The notes under the pieces are model-generated. The model ran no database searches and had not been told where the DNA came from. It saw only the letters and a list, made by a program, of their open reading frames with translations. Shown here piece by piece: positions 1 to 9,772 of a DNA stretch of 64,000 nt. Position 1 is the stretch's first letter; each line of letters opens with the position of its first letter. Both the position numbers and the translations under genes were made by a program. Source of the stretch: Megascapheus bottae (lineage: Eukaryota; Chordata; Mammalia; Rodentia; Geomyidae); the NCBI GenBank assembly GCA_024803745.1, contig JANJXV010000013.1:56394602-56458601 (forward strand), given 5' to 3'.

Positions 1-114
1 CCCCGTCTGTAAGCCCTATCCCTGCAGAGCCGCAGTCTGGCAGGCCTCGGGCACGGGCCTGGATCGAGGGCGCGCACTGAGGTGAGAAGCCTGGGGTCAC
101 ACAGGCATTTTCTT

Positions 115-293
115 CTTCTTTTGGTCAGTCCCAGGGCTTGAGCTCAGGGCCTGAGCACTGTCCTTGGGCTTTCTCAAGGCTAGAGCTCTACCACTTGAGC
201 CATAGCACCACTTCCGGCTTTTTCTCTGTATGTGGTACTGGGGACTTGAACTTGGGTCTTCATGCATGTTACCACTAGGCCATGCTCCTGGCC
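115..293 (-). repeat. IDL-Geo-type SINE
   Basis: This is the reverse complement of the two-part SINE: T-rich start, Geo part (ccttgggctttctcaaggct), then the ID-like part with the B-box-like stretch. It is flanked by a target-site duplication of about 15 bp (cacaggcattttctt at 100 and again at 294), showing a clean insertion. Confidence 0.9.
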
Positions 294-335
294 CACAGGC
301 ATTTTCTTTGGAACTGTTTTTTGGGTTTTTTCTTT

Positions 336-578
336 GTTTATTTTTTGGTGCGAGTCCTGGGCTCGAACTCAGGTACGACCGGGCCTTGTTCCTAAGCGTT
401 ATTCTCAAGCCTAGCGCTCTACCGCTTGAGCCACGGTTTCACTTGCAGCTTTTTGGTGGTTAATTGGGGATAAGAATCTCAAGGACTTTCCTGCCCAGGC
501 TGGCTTCAAACCATGGCCCTCAGCTCTCAGCCTTCGGAGTAGCCAGGGTTACAGGTGTCGGGTATTCCCACACCTCCC
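336..578 (-). repeat. B1-like/Geo composite SINE
   Basis: This is the second SINE type in antisense. The Geo-like part (aagcctagcgctctaccgct) is followed by 'ggttaattggggataagaat' and a B1/7SL-like part with 'cagccttcggagtagccagg'. The two SINE families share the Geo part. Confidence 0.85.
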
Positions 579-1184
579 AGGCCTTCCTGAGTCAGGATGA
601 GACTCACACACCCCAAGCTGAGTGTGCACCCCGCCTCCCTCCCGCAGCCCTCATGCACGTGCACACACATGTGTGCACATGCTAGAGCTTCACCTGTTCT
701 GGACCACTGCAGATGGTGAGTGTGTCCAGCTGCCCTCCCTGCACAGGCTGCCCACGTCTGAGCTCTAGTCCTTGGCATGGCTCCATAGTGCTCTGCAGAG
801 GGGGCGGCACAGAGCACGTATCATCCCTGTGCCACTGGGCAGCGAGAACCCCATCCTTGCTGTCTCAGGAGCTGCACTAAGGCTGGGGGCTTGCTGGTTT
901 GTGTCCAGGAGGAGAAGGAGGTGTCCCCGTGTCCGGCCTGTGTCCGTGCCTCCAGGCTGCCTTCCCCAGAGCTGTGCAGCATCCTGGCCGCAGGACGGGG
1001 CTGCGATGCAGCCTCCCGCAGCCCTGGCCTGTGGCTGTGATTCCGAGGGGCCTCCAGTTCCCCACATGCTTGCTCAGTTTCCCACAGGCCCAGGGCCTGG
1101 CTCCTAGGTGGGCCCCAGGCGCCATGCGGGCGTGGCAACGCGGATGTCATGTGTCCCGCCTGATGTCCACCCCTAGGCCAGCAG

Positions 1185-1301
1185 GGTGAGCCCCTATCCC
1201 CGGGTCAAGGTGGACTTTGCCCTCTCGAGCTGTGATGACCTGCTGCAACCCGTCTCTGCCCCCGTGCCATGGAGGTACCACAGCCCCCAGGAGGAGATCA
1301 G
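1185..1301 (+). CDS. NADSYN1: NADSYN1 coding exon a (linker between glutaminase and synthetase domains)
   Basis: The exon reads [14 protein letters not shown], then a variable stretch ending [10 protein letters not shown]. The first base completes a codon begun in an upstream exon outside the window, and the last two bases (AG) begin a Ser codon finished in the next exon. The acceptor is ...gccagcag and the donor is gtgggt. This is the linker leading from the glutaminase domain into the synthetase domain. No preceding NADSYN1 exon is recognisable in bases 1-1184. Confidence 0.93.
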
Positions 1302-1666
1302 GTGGGTGTCCCAATGGTCACGTGGCTGTGGGCTTCCTCCCAGGGGCTTCTGGATACTAAGTGGGCACAGCAGGGCCTCAGCACCTTCCCAGGAGGACCC
1401 TGGACTCACACTGTGTCACACTTCTAACATGGCAGGCCTCAAGTCTTGATTCTCCATTGCCAGCCTCTGAGTCATTGTCTCCTTGGGCTTGGCAGCGTAG
1501 GTCCTGGCAGGCTGGGTCCCTGTGCTGTGAGCATGCTCACTGAGGGTAACTGCCAGACCTGCTCAAGAGCTGAAACGCGCTGGCTACCGGGGGCCTGCCC
1601 AGGGCAGCTGCCCCGCTCACGGCAGCCAGTCTGGCCCTTTCCTCACATGCTCTGATCTCCCCACAG

Positions 1667-1715
1667 CCTTGGTCCTGCCTGCTGGCTCTGGGACTTTCTA
1701 AGACGAAGCCGACAG
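1667..1715 (+). CDS. NADSYN1: NADSYN1 coding exon b (helix before the PP-loop)
   Basis: This short 49-bp exon encodes L-G-P-A-C-W-L-W-D-F-L-R-R-S-R-Q, near-identical to the human segment as remembered. It has a clean acceptor (ctccccacag) and a strong donor (gtaagg), and ends in phase 0. Its splice partner is the exon at 5082, or in principle any of the duplicated acceptors in the intervening minisatellite, so this is the exon whose splicing the array could change. Confidence 0.93.
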
Positions 1716-1984
1716 GTAAGGTCCCCCGTTTGTAGCCAGCTCAGCATGTTCTAGGTGGAGTCTGCTCAGGGACTTCCCACCTGTTCGTTCACTTACTGGT
1801 TTGTGGTACTGTTGTTTAGAGCCAGGTTTGCTAGGCTGGTGTTCACGGCCGAGCCACATATCCAGCCCTGGTTTTTGCCAGTCGTTTTTGAGGTATTTGT
1901 CTCCCTTCCTCCGGGTGCCCGTGTAAACCACCATTCACCTAGTCTAGGCTTCCTGCAGTTGCTGGGATGGCGGGCGTGTGCCCG

Positions 1985-2465
1985 CTGTCCAGCTTCTTCT
2001 GTTGAGATGGAGTTTCACAGACTTCCCTGTCTAGGTCTGGCCTAGAACTGTGATCCTTCCAATCCCAGCTTCTCCTGAGCTTAGGGAGACAGGAGTGCAC
2101 CACTGTGCTAGGCCTCAAACCACAGATCTCCTGTTAGCCCCGAAGTAGCCAAGGTTCGAGGCCAGAACCACTACCCCTGACTTTGGCAGAAGTAGAGGAG
2201 GTGTGTGAGTGTGGCGCCAATCTTGGGGTGATTCTAGTCCGGGCTTGAACTCAGGATCTGGGCACTATCCCTGAGCTTCATGTCCTCAAGGCTAAAGCTT
2301 GCTGCTTCAGCCATAGCTTTGATTTGGGCACTTTTTTTTTTTTTTTTTTTGCATATTGGAGATAAGAGTCTCATGGACTTTAATGCGTGGGCTGGCTTTG
2401 AACCTCAGACCTCAGATCTCCGCCTCCCAAGTAGTTGGGGGTAACAAACGTGAGCCTGGCCTCAG
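1985..2465 (-). repeat. Two older SINEs in the NADSYN1 intron
   Basis: Bases 1985-2118 resemble an antisense B1-like element (ggtctggcctagaactgtga). Bases 2228-2465 are a B1-like/Geo composite, interrupted by a run of T at about 2331-2350, with 'ttggagataagagtctcatg' downstream. They sit just 5' of the minisatellite. Confidence 0.75.
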
Positions 2466-2705
2466 GTGTGTGTTTTTGACGCATACAGAGAGCTGGCCGA
2501 GCTGCCTCTGAGGACAGCTTACCCACACTAGCCACATGCCCAGTGAGTGCACGCTGCCGCCCCGCCATCTTGCTGCAGTTGGTGGCCAGGCCTGTTGGGA
2601 GTTCTTCTGTGGAAACTCAGTACTAGGACTGCAGTGGCCTCCTCTCTCCAGGGAACCTCTGGCGTGGGCATTCTCTTCCAGCGCCCAGGGGTGGTGGACA
2701 AGCCT

Positions 2706-5106
2706 GGGCGTTTCTTGGGCCTTGGGGCTGGTGGAGGGTGGGTCCTCATGCGTGGTCCTCTGCTGCAGGCCGGCTTCTTCTTGGGCCTTGGGGCTGGTGG
2801 AGGGTGGGTCCTCATGCGTGGTCCTCTGCTGCAGGCCGGCTTCTTCTTGGGCCTGGGTGGGGCTGGTGGAGGGTGGGTCCTCATGCGTGGTCCTCTGCTG
2901 CAGGCCGGCTTCTTCTTGCCCCTGAGTGGAGGGTGGGTCCTCATGCGTGGTCCTCTGCTGCAGGCCGGCTTCTTCTTGCCCCTGAGTGGAGGGTGGGTCC
3001 TCATGCGTGGTCCTCTGCTGCAGGCCGGCTTCTTCTTGCCCCTGAGTGGAGGGTGGGTCCTCATGCGTGGTCCTCTGCTGCAGGCCGGCTTCTTCTTGCC
3101 CCTGAGTGGAGGGTGGGTCCTCATGCGTGGTCCTCTGCTGCAGGCCGGCTTCTTCTTGGGCCTGAGTGGAGGGTGGGTCCTCATGCGTGGTCCTCTGCTG
3201 CAGGCCGGCTTCTTCTTGCCCCTGAGTGGAGGGTGGGTCCTCATGCGTGGTCCTCTGCTGCAGGCCGGCTTCTTCTTGCCCCTGAGTGGAGGGTGGGTCC
3301 TCATGCGTGGTCCTCTGCTGCAGGCCGGCTTCTTCTTGCCCCTGAGTGGAGGGTGGGTCCTCATGCGTGGTCCTCTGCTGCAGGCCGGCTTCTTCTTGCC
3401 CCTGAGTGGAGGGTGGGTCCTCATGCGTGGTCCTCTGCTGCAGGCCGGCTTCTTCTTGCCCCTGGGTGGAGGGTGGGTCCTCATGCGTGGTCCTCTGCTG
3501 CAGGCCGGCTTCTTCTTGCCCCTGGGTGGAGGGTGGGTCCTCATGCGTGGTCCTCTGCTGCAGGCCGGCTTCTTCTTGCCCCTGAGTGGAGGGTGGGTCC
3601 TCATGCGTGGTCCTCTGCTGCAGGCCGGCTTCTTCTTGGGCCTGGGTGGGGCTGGTGGAGGGTGGGTCCTCATGCGTGGTCCTCTGCTGCAGGCCGGCTT
3701 CTTCTTGCCCCTGAGTGGAGGGTGGGTCCTCATGCGTGGTCCTCTGCTGCAGGCCGGCTTCTTCTTGCCCCTGAGTGGAGGGTGGGTCCTCATGCGTGGT
3801 CCTCTGCTGCAGGCCGGCTTCTTCTTGCCCCTGAGTGGAGGGTGGGTCCTCATGCGTGGTCCTCTGCTGCAGGCCGGCTTCTTCTTGCCCCTGAGTGGAG
3901 GGTGGGTCCTCATGCGTGGTCCTCTGCTGCAGGCCGGCTTCTTCTTGCCCCTGGGTGGAGGGTGGGTCCTCATGCGTGGTCCTCTGCTGCAGGCCGGCTT
4001 CTTCTTGCCCCTGAGTGGAGGGTGGGTCCTCATGCGTGGTCCTCTGCTGCAGGCCGGCTTCTTCTTGGGCCTGAGTGGAGGGTGGGTCCTCATGCGTGGT
4101 CCTCTGCTGCAGGCCGGCTTCTTCTTGCCCCTGGGTGGAGGGTGGGTCCTCATGCGTGGTCCTCTGCTGCAGGCCGGCTTCTTCTTGCCCCTGAGTGGAG
4201 TGTGGGTCCTCATGCGTGGTCCTCTGCTGCAGGCCGGCTTCTTCTTGCCCCTGGGTGGAGGGTGGGTCCTCATGCGTGGTCCTCTGCTGCAGGCCGGCTT
4301 CTTCTTGCCCCTGAGTGGAGGGTGGGTCCTCATGCGTGGTCCTCTGCTGCAGGCCGGCTTCTTCTTGCCCCTGAGTGGAGGGTGGGTCCTCATGCGTGGT
4401 CCTCTGCTGCAGGCCGGCTTCTTCTTGCCCCTGAGTGGAGGGTGGGTCCTCATGCGTGGTCCTCTGCTGCAGGCCGGCTTCTTCTTGGGCCTGAGTGGAG
4501 GGTGGGTCCTCATGCGTGGTCCTCTGCTGCAGGCCGGCTTCTTCTTGGGCCTGGGTGGAGGGTGGGTCCTCATGCGTGGTCCTCTGCTGCAGGCCGGCTT
4601 CTTCTTGGGCCTGGGTGGAGGGTGGGTCCTCATGCGTGGTCCTCTGCTGCAGGCCGGCTTCTTCTTGCCCCTGAGTGGAGGGTGGGTCCTCATGCGTGGT
4701 CCTCTGCTGCAGGCCGGCTTCTTCTTGCCCCTGAGTGGAGGGTGGGTCCTCATGCGTGGTCCTCTGCTGCAGGCCGGCTTCTTCTTGCCCCTGAGTGGAG
4801 GGTGGGTCCTCATGCGTGGTCCTCTGCTGCAGGCCGGCTTCTTCTTGCCCCTGAGTGGAGGGTGGGTCCTCATGCGTGGTCCTCTGCTGCAGGCCGGCTT
4901 CTTCTTGCCCCTGAGTGGAGGGTGGGTCCTCATGCGTGGTCCTCTGCTGCAGGCCGGCTTCTTCTTGGGCCTGGGTGGGGCTGGTGGAGGGTGGGTCCTC
5001 ATGCGTGGTCCTCTGCTGCAGGCCGGCTTCTTCTTGCCCCTGAGTGGAGGGTGGGTCCTCATGCGTGGTCCTCTGCTGCAGGCCGGCTTCTTCTTGCCCC
5101 TGAGTG
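2706..5106 (+). repeat. Minisatellite of about 39 units (60 bp) over the NADSYN1 PP-loop exon acceptor
   Basis: The basic unit is 60 bp. From its acceptor AG it reads like exon ([10 protein letters not shown] codons, 29-30 bp), then like the end of the intron (gtgggtcctcatgcgtggtc, ctctgctgcag). I count 39 copies of the catgcgtggtcctctgctgcag core (two overlapping 20-mers). Variants are minor: cttgcccctg versus cttgggcctg, agtgga versus ggtgga, one tgtggg, a few 69-bp units with an extra GGGCTGGTG, and 66-bp units at the 5' end. All lengths are multiples of three, so the exon frame stays open through the array. The last unit is the genuine splice site at 5081/5082. Homogeneity is near-perfect, which implies recent expansion or conversion. 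Confidence 0.97.
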
Positions 5107-5184
5107 GCGGCCTGGACAGCGCGGCCTCCGCCTGCATCGTCTACTCCATGTGCTGCCAGGTGTGCCAGGCTGTGACCCAAGGAA
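5082..5184 (+). CDS. NADSYN1: NADSYN1 coding exon c, ATP-pyrophosphatase PP-loop
   Basis: The exon encodes [13 protein letters not shown], then [15 protein letters not shown]. The S-G-G-L-D-S at 5103-5120 is the PP-loop that binds the ATP phosphates in the N-type ATP-pyrophosphatase family; Leu replaces the more usual Val. The acceptor (tgctgcag) and first 29 bases are the last copy of a roughly 39-unit tandem repeat. The last copy departs from the array exactly where G-G-L-D-S replaces G-G-W-V, so I take 5082 as the ancestral start. The donor is gtaggt; ending at 5184 makes the split Asn codon of G-N-E-D-V-L-A-D-V across the junction. Confidence 0.92.
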
Positions 5185-5231
5185 GTAGGTGACACCGTGG
5201 GGCTGAGGAGGCTCCGAGCCGGGGGGAGCCC

Positions 5232-5237
5232 AATAAA
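5232..5237 (+). terminator. Intronic AATAAA downstream of the PP-loop exon
   Basis: AATAAA occurs 48 bp after the donor of the PP-loop exon and is followed by a G/T-rich stretch (aggctttgtggctctg). In the retained-intron reading the frame stops at the TGA at 5190-5192. Intronic polyadenylation is possible but there is no direct support. Confidence 0.25.
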
Positions 5238-5377
5238 AACCAGATGGCATGAGGGAGGCTTTGTGGCTCTGCTCACCTGGGGACCACAAAGCCAGGGGAG
5301 CCCCTTCCTGGGCTGGGAGCCCGTGATGGTGGAGCCAAAGCCCCTGGCACAGTGTGCGGATGGCACTGCACACAGCT

Positions 5378-5595
5378 TTCTCCTTGTGCTTATTTGGAGA
5401 CTTGAATTCTGCTCTCTTGGCCTTTTCACTCAAGGTTGGCACTCTGTCACTTGAGCCACAGTTCTTCCGGCTTTGGGGGCTAATTGGAGATAAGAGTCTC
5501 ACTGACTCTCCTCCCTGGGCTGACTTTGAACCTCAGTCCTCGGATCTTAGCCTCCTGAGTGGCTAAGATTATGGTCGTGACCCACTGGCCCCCAG
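5378..5595 (-). repeat. B1-like/Geo composite SINE
   Basis: An antisense copy lies in the intron after the PP-loop exon, with recognisable 'cactcaaggttggcactctg', 'taattggagataagagtctc' and 'agcctcctgagtggctaaga'. Its divergence from other copies suggests moderate age. Confidence 0.85.
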
Positions 5596-5812
5596 CTGCC
5601 AGTAGCTTTAGGGTGCATAGGAGAGCGTGCCCAGGGGCTCGTGACAAGGCTGCCAAGGACGCAGACCCAGAGGAGCCCTGCAGCCCTGAACACTGGGCAG
5701 GGCAGGCCGTCCGGTGCCTAGGAGGGGGCGGGGTAGCCACGCGGCCTCTGGGCCCAGGTGGGGTTAGCGTGGAGGAGCGTCCTGCACGCTCTGTGTCCTT
5801 CCGGGTTTTCAG

Positions 5813-5981
5813 ATGAGGACGTGCTGGCTGATGTCCGGGTCATGGTGGACCAGAGTAGCTACACCCCCCAGGACCCCCGGGAGCTCTGCGGGCGCCTGCT
5901 GACCACCTGCTACATGGCCAGCGAGAACTCCTCCCAGGAGACGCGCCTCAGGGCCCAAGAGCTGGCCCAGCAGATTGGAAG
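5813..5981 (+). CDS. NADSYN1: NADSYN1 coding exon d (synthetase domain)
   Basis: After the split Asn codon the exon reads [12 protein letters not shown], then [21 protein letters not shown] and S-S-Q-E-T, ending E-L-A-Q-Q-I-G. The acceptor is gggttttcag and the donor is gtagca. The Y-M-A-S-x-N-S-S block following the PP-loop region is typical of eukaryotic NAD synthetase. Confidence 0.94.
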
Positions 5982-6528
5982 GTAGCACAGTCCTGGTCTG
6001 GGAGTCTGGGTAGGTGGCCATGATAGCGTAGAGCCCTCTGGATGCCCTGGTGACCTCAGAGTTGGGGGTGCACCTGGGAGCGGGGTGGTTCCCCCTCTGC
6101 TGGGTCTGAGCCAGACTTTAGGGAGACTGCACGGGAGGCCTGCACACCCCTACTCTAGACTGTACCAACCCTGTCCCTGAGACCCAGCCAGGTCGGGCTT
6201 GCTGGGCAAGGGGAGGAATGGGCCAGCAGGCCGTGGGTTTATGGGCACCCCACACTTGTCCTGTGCCCTTATGCTGGACAACTCTCTTGAAAGAAAGCAG
6301 CCAGGTCATCAGACCAGAGGTTTGGAAAGGAGATGAGTGTCTGGCTGGCTGAGGTGGAGGGAGTGGCCATTACTGGGCCAGGGCGCCCTCTCAGGGAGGA
6401 AGGTTCTAGAACTGGCACACTGCATGTGCCTAGAGCCCCAGAGCGCCACAGGAGGGGTGGGGTGCACCCAGGGTGGGGGGTTCTGTGGGTTTTTTCTCAC
6501 ATGTAGACACACTTCTCTTTCTCTCCAG

Positions 6529-6664
6529 CCACCACGTGAGCCTCAGCATCGACCCAGCCGTGAAGGCCATTGTGGGCCTCTTCAGCCTAGTAACAGGGAA
6601 GAGGCCTGAGTTCACTGCGCGAGGAGGGAGCAGCAGGGAGAACCTGGCTCTGCAGAACGTGCAG
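6529..6664 (+). CDS. NADSYN1: NADSYN1 coding exon e (synthetase domain)
   Basis: The exon completes a split Ser codon and reads [14 protein letters not shown], then F-S-L-V-T-G-K, and later [14 protein letters not shown]. The acceptor is ttctctctccag and the donor is gtgcct. The [10 protein letters not shown] motif, continued in the next exon, is a conserved part of the substrate-binding region in this family. Confidence 0.95.
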
Positions 6665-6856
6665 GTGCCTCCCGCCTCGGCGAGGCCCTGCCCGGGGGCG
6701 CCACGCTGGGCACGCTGACCACAAGGGGAGAGGCGGGGGGCCAGGGGGGCAGCAGAGCTCCCGAATTTGACTTTCTGGTCTTGGAGCTGCCGTGCTCTTC
6801 CCCGTGTCTCGTCTCCGGGGCCCTTCCCCAGGTAACCCCATCCCCATCTCGTCCAG

Positions 6857-6963
6857 GCTCGGGTCAGGATGGTCATCGCATACCTGTTTGCACAACTGAG
6901 CCTTTGGTCCCGGGGCTCCCGTGGGGGTCTGCTTGTTCTCGGAACCACCAATGTGGATGAAAG
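6857..6963 (+). CDS. NADSYN1: NADSYN1 coding exon f (NVDE motif)
   Basis: The exon reads [20 protein letters not shown], then [17 protein letters not shown] is a conserved motif of NAD synthetases close to the dinucleotide and ATP sites. The acceptor is ctcgtccag and the donor is gtgcgt; the AG at the end is completed to Ser by the next exon. Confidence 0.95.
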
Positions 6964-7295
6964 GTGCGTGGGGCCCCCTCGGGCGGGGGTCAGGCTGTTC
7001 CCCCAGCATCTGCCCGTCCTCGGGTATGAGCAGGGCCATCAGGGTGGCGGGTGGAAGTGTGGCTACTGTGTCCTCAGGGCAGCTCCAGCACACTGGAGAA
7101 GGCGGCCGGTGGACTGGGCTCTCTGGGCTCCTGCTGTCCCACCACTGTCCGTGTCCCCATCCTCTGCCGCCTTTGTGCTGGTCCCCCCAGGAGCCAGCCC
7201 CCCGCCTGCCTGTTTGGTGATTGGACTGTGCTTTTTTTTTTCTTTGCATGTAGGTTTCACCTCAAAACCATGTAGCTATTTGTTGTCGTTTGTAC

Positions 7296-7500
7296 TTGTT
7301 GTTCGGGTCCTGGGGCTTGGTCCAGCACTCTCCTTTCCCTTTTCACTTAAGACTGGTATTCAACCACTTGAGCCACACTTCCGTTTCTAGCTTTTTGCTA
7401 GTTAATTGGACTTTCTTCCCCAGCTGGCTTCAAACCTCCATCCCTAGAGCTCAGCCTCCTGAGTGGCTAGGATTATAGGTATGAGCCCCTGGCATCTGGC
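7296..7500 (-). repeat. B1-like/Geo composite SINE
   Basis: An antisense copy with 'tcacttaagactggtattca', 'gctagttaattgga' and 'cagcctcctgagtggctagg'. It lacks part of the central region. Confidence 0.8.
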
Positions 7501-7704
7501 AACTCTTCTTTTTTGAAGGGCACAGGCCTGCCATGGGAAGAGCACTTTCAGATAGGAGCTATAAACTTAAACAGATAGAGAACTGGAGCCGCGGGTTGGA
7601 CCTGCTTGGTTATTACTTCAGACCTTGTTTGTGGAGAGGTCTCAGAGCACTGTCATCACTGGTCACGATAAACTTTGTCCTTTAGTCATCTGTTAGTGTG
7701 TCAT

Positions 7705-7895
7705 TTATCAGTGTATCCATCCATTCATCTGTCCACCCACTACATATCCATCCATCAACCACCCACCAATGCATCCCATCATCCACCTGTTCATCTATCC
7801 ATCCATCTGTCCATCCTCCACCATTCACCATCCATCTGTCCACCCATCCATCTACCAATCTATCCATCCATTCGTCCACCCATCCATCCACCCAG
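7705..7895. repeat. (CATC)n / (CCAT)n degenerate microsatellite
   Basis: About 190 bp of imperfect catc/ccat tetranucleotide repeat interspersed with 'catctgtccacc'. Open frames across it are an artefact of the repeat. Confidence 0.9.
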
Positions 7896-8884
7896 TCCTT
7901 TGCCCAACCCTATCTCAGAAATAACTAGAGAACGAAGTTCTAAGTGGGGCACAGTGTCAGTGGACTGAGCTCAGTCTGTGACCAGGCTGTGGTCTTGTTC
8001 TGTTGGGGTGGGGGGTGAGGCCCTGTGGGCCGGCAGCTGAGGCACTGTGAAACTTCTGATCAGTTGGGAAGTGGTGGAAAACCTCCCCCTCCCAAGTGCC
8101 TGATGCCAGCCAGGACCTGCCTGGCAGAGGAGCAAGTCCTAGGCTGTGCTCCAGTCCTCTGCACTCATGCTATGGGCAGTGGGTGTTCATGCAGATAACG
8201 TGGTGGCCTGGGCTCCAGCCACAGCGAGTGGGCCAGGCGGGGCGGGGCCTCCCCAGCCCTGCCCTGTGCCTGACGTGTGTCACAGGTGACGGCAAGGGCC
8301 TGAGCCACAGCGCTGGCTCTGTTGCATTGGCTCTGCTCTGCAGTCCCCTGGGCACTGGGCCGAGCCCCGTTCCTCATGTTCTCCAGCCATGGAGCCCCTG
8401 CGCCTTGTGCCGGGGTCAGCAGCATCCAGGCGCCTTGCTCAGCCACCGCCCTCTCACTCCCGGCCTGTGTCCCCTCGGAGGACCCGTGTCCCCTGTAATC
8501 CAGTCCCATTGCTCACCTCCAGCTCCTTGGAAGGTAACAGAGCCTCTGACTCTGGACACTGGATTGCTGCCACTGTCCAGGATGGGTACCGTGGCTGCCC
8601 CTCCAGGACCCGTGTCCTCCCGCTCAGGCTGCTGCTCCCGGCTGGGTGCTGGTGCCTTTCAGGGGGGGCTCTGACCCCAGTGCCTCCCTGGCGTGCCCAG
8701 TCCCCTCCTTGCAGCCCTGCAGCTCTATCCCCTTCGTAGTCTTCCCCAGCCCTACAGCTTCCCCGGAACTGGATCTCACCAGACCTCCGGACTCGTGGAG
8801 GAAGCAAGACCTCAGTCACCCACTGTTGGCATGAGTTGTGGGGCCTTGTCAGGCCTGGGGAATGTCAGACTCTCTCCTCTGCAG

Positions 8885-9016
8885 CCTCCTCGGCTACTTG
8901 ACCAAGTATGACTGCTCCAGTGCGGACATCAACCCCATAGGCGGGATCAGCAAGACCGACCTGAGAGCCTTCATCCACTTCTGCATGGAGCGCTTCCAGA
9001 TTCCTGCCCTGCAGGG
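8885..9016 (+). CDS. NADSYN1: NADSYN1 coding exon g ([14 protein letters not shown] segment)
   Basis: The exon reads [20 protein letters not shown], then I-S-K-T-D-L-R-A-F and I-P-A-L-Q. This is among the most conserved blocks of eukaryotic NAD synthetase. The acceptor is ctcctctgcag. The donor is taken after CAGGG (gtgagt), leaving GG to make Gly with the next exon's C, where human, as I recall, has Ser. Confidence 0.95.
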
Positions 9017-9525
9017 GTGAGTGAGCACACACCCCTCTCCTCGCGTGGCCAGGCACAGCTGTGCCTGCTCAGCCACCCCCTGCAGCTCCCTGTTGCTTGG
9101 GAGACACAGTCCTGGCCCCCATCTGGCACGAGGCCCTCCGTGGGCAGCTCCACGGGCCATACTCGGCTCCCGATGAGCAGTGGTGGCCCCTCCCCGATGC
9201 CTGGCTGCCCTGCTGCCACCCTCAGGCAGGAAGGACCGGGCAGTGCAGAGTAGGACTAGTTCCAGGTAGCATTTGCTGGATACATTGGGTCCCTGAGCCC
9301 ACCGGGGTTTTTGCTGCATCATTCTCAGAAGTAGGAACATTTTGTCTTACTGTTACACAGGCAACTGTGTGCCCAGGGACATTGGCACTGTGTGGCCATG
9401 ATTAGCCGTCATGACATGTGTGTCCATCCACTAGTGGGCAGAGCCAGGGTATGCCCCAAAGGGCCTGTGGTTCCTAGGACACCCCAGTCACCTGACCCCA
9501 GGACGGCAGTGTGCAGAGGTGGTTC

Positions 9526-9637
9526 CATCACCATCCATCATCCTTCAGGTCCTGAAGCCCTGGCAATGTCTAGCTGCCCTGCCCAGGGTCTTGAGCCTTG
9601 GTATGGCTCTGCCAGCTAGATGACTTGGCACAGTGTG
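9526..9637. repeat. Dispersed repeat of unknown class, copy 1
   Basis: About 110 bp shared with 11437-11555, including 'tcaggtcctgaagccc', 'tgtctagctgcc', 'tgcccagggtc', 'tgagccttggt' and 'gatgacttggcaca'. Both copies have the same orientation. I do not recognise the family. Confidence 0.6.
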
Positions 9638-9702
9638 TCTGGGGTCTTCTGAGAAAGCCGTGCATGTGGCCCTGGTGACTGGTCTCTGTGTGTTGTCCAC
9701 AG

Positions 9703-9772
9703 CATTCTTTCGGCGCCAGCCACTGCAGAGCTGGAGCCCTTGGTTGACGGACAGGTGTCCCAGACAGATGAG
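9703..9772 (+). CDS. NADSYN1: NADSYN1 coding exon h (PATAELEP segment)
   Basis: This 70-bp exon reads [23 protein letters not shown], with acceptor ttgtccacag and donor gtaatg. P-A-T-A-E-L and the Q-x-D-E that follows match the conserved loop ahead of the C-terminal helices. A 3.5-kb intron with L1 and SINE insertions follows. Confidence 0.94.

Noticed and set aside
1..1184. An earlier NADSYN1 exon (for example ending at gtgaga near 91)
   Set aside because: The reading before that donor does not resemble the expected sequence preceding V-S-P-Y-P-R-V, so I did not annotate it.
2706..5106. Regularly spaced repeats resembling a CRISPR array
   Set aside because: The units are contiguous tandem copies without unique spacers, in an intron of a mammalian gene.
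2412..5429. Very long open frames of 816-1005 codons on both strands
   Set aside because: They are created by a 60-bp repeat with no stop codon in several frames. Only the last 103 bp (5082-5184) is a supported exon.
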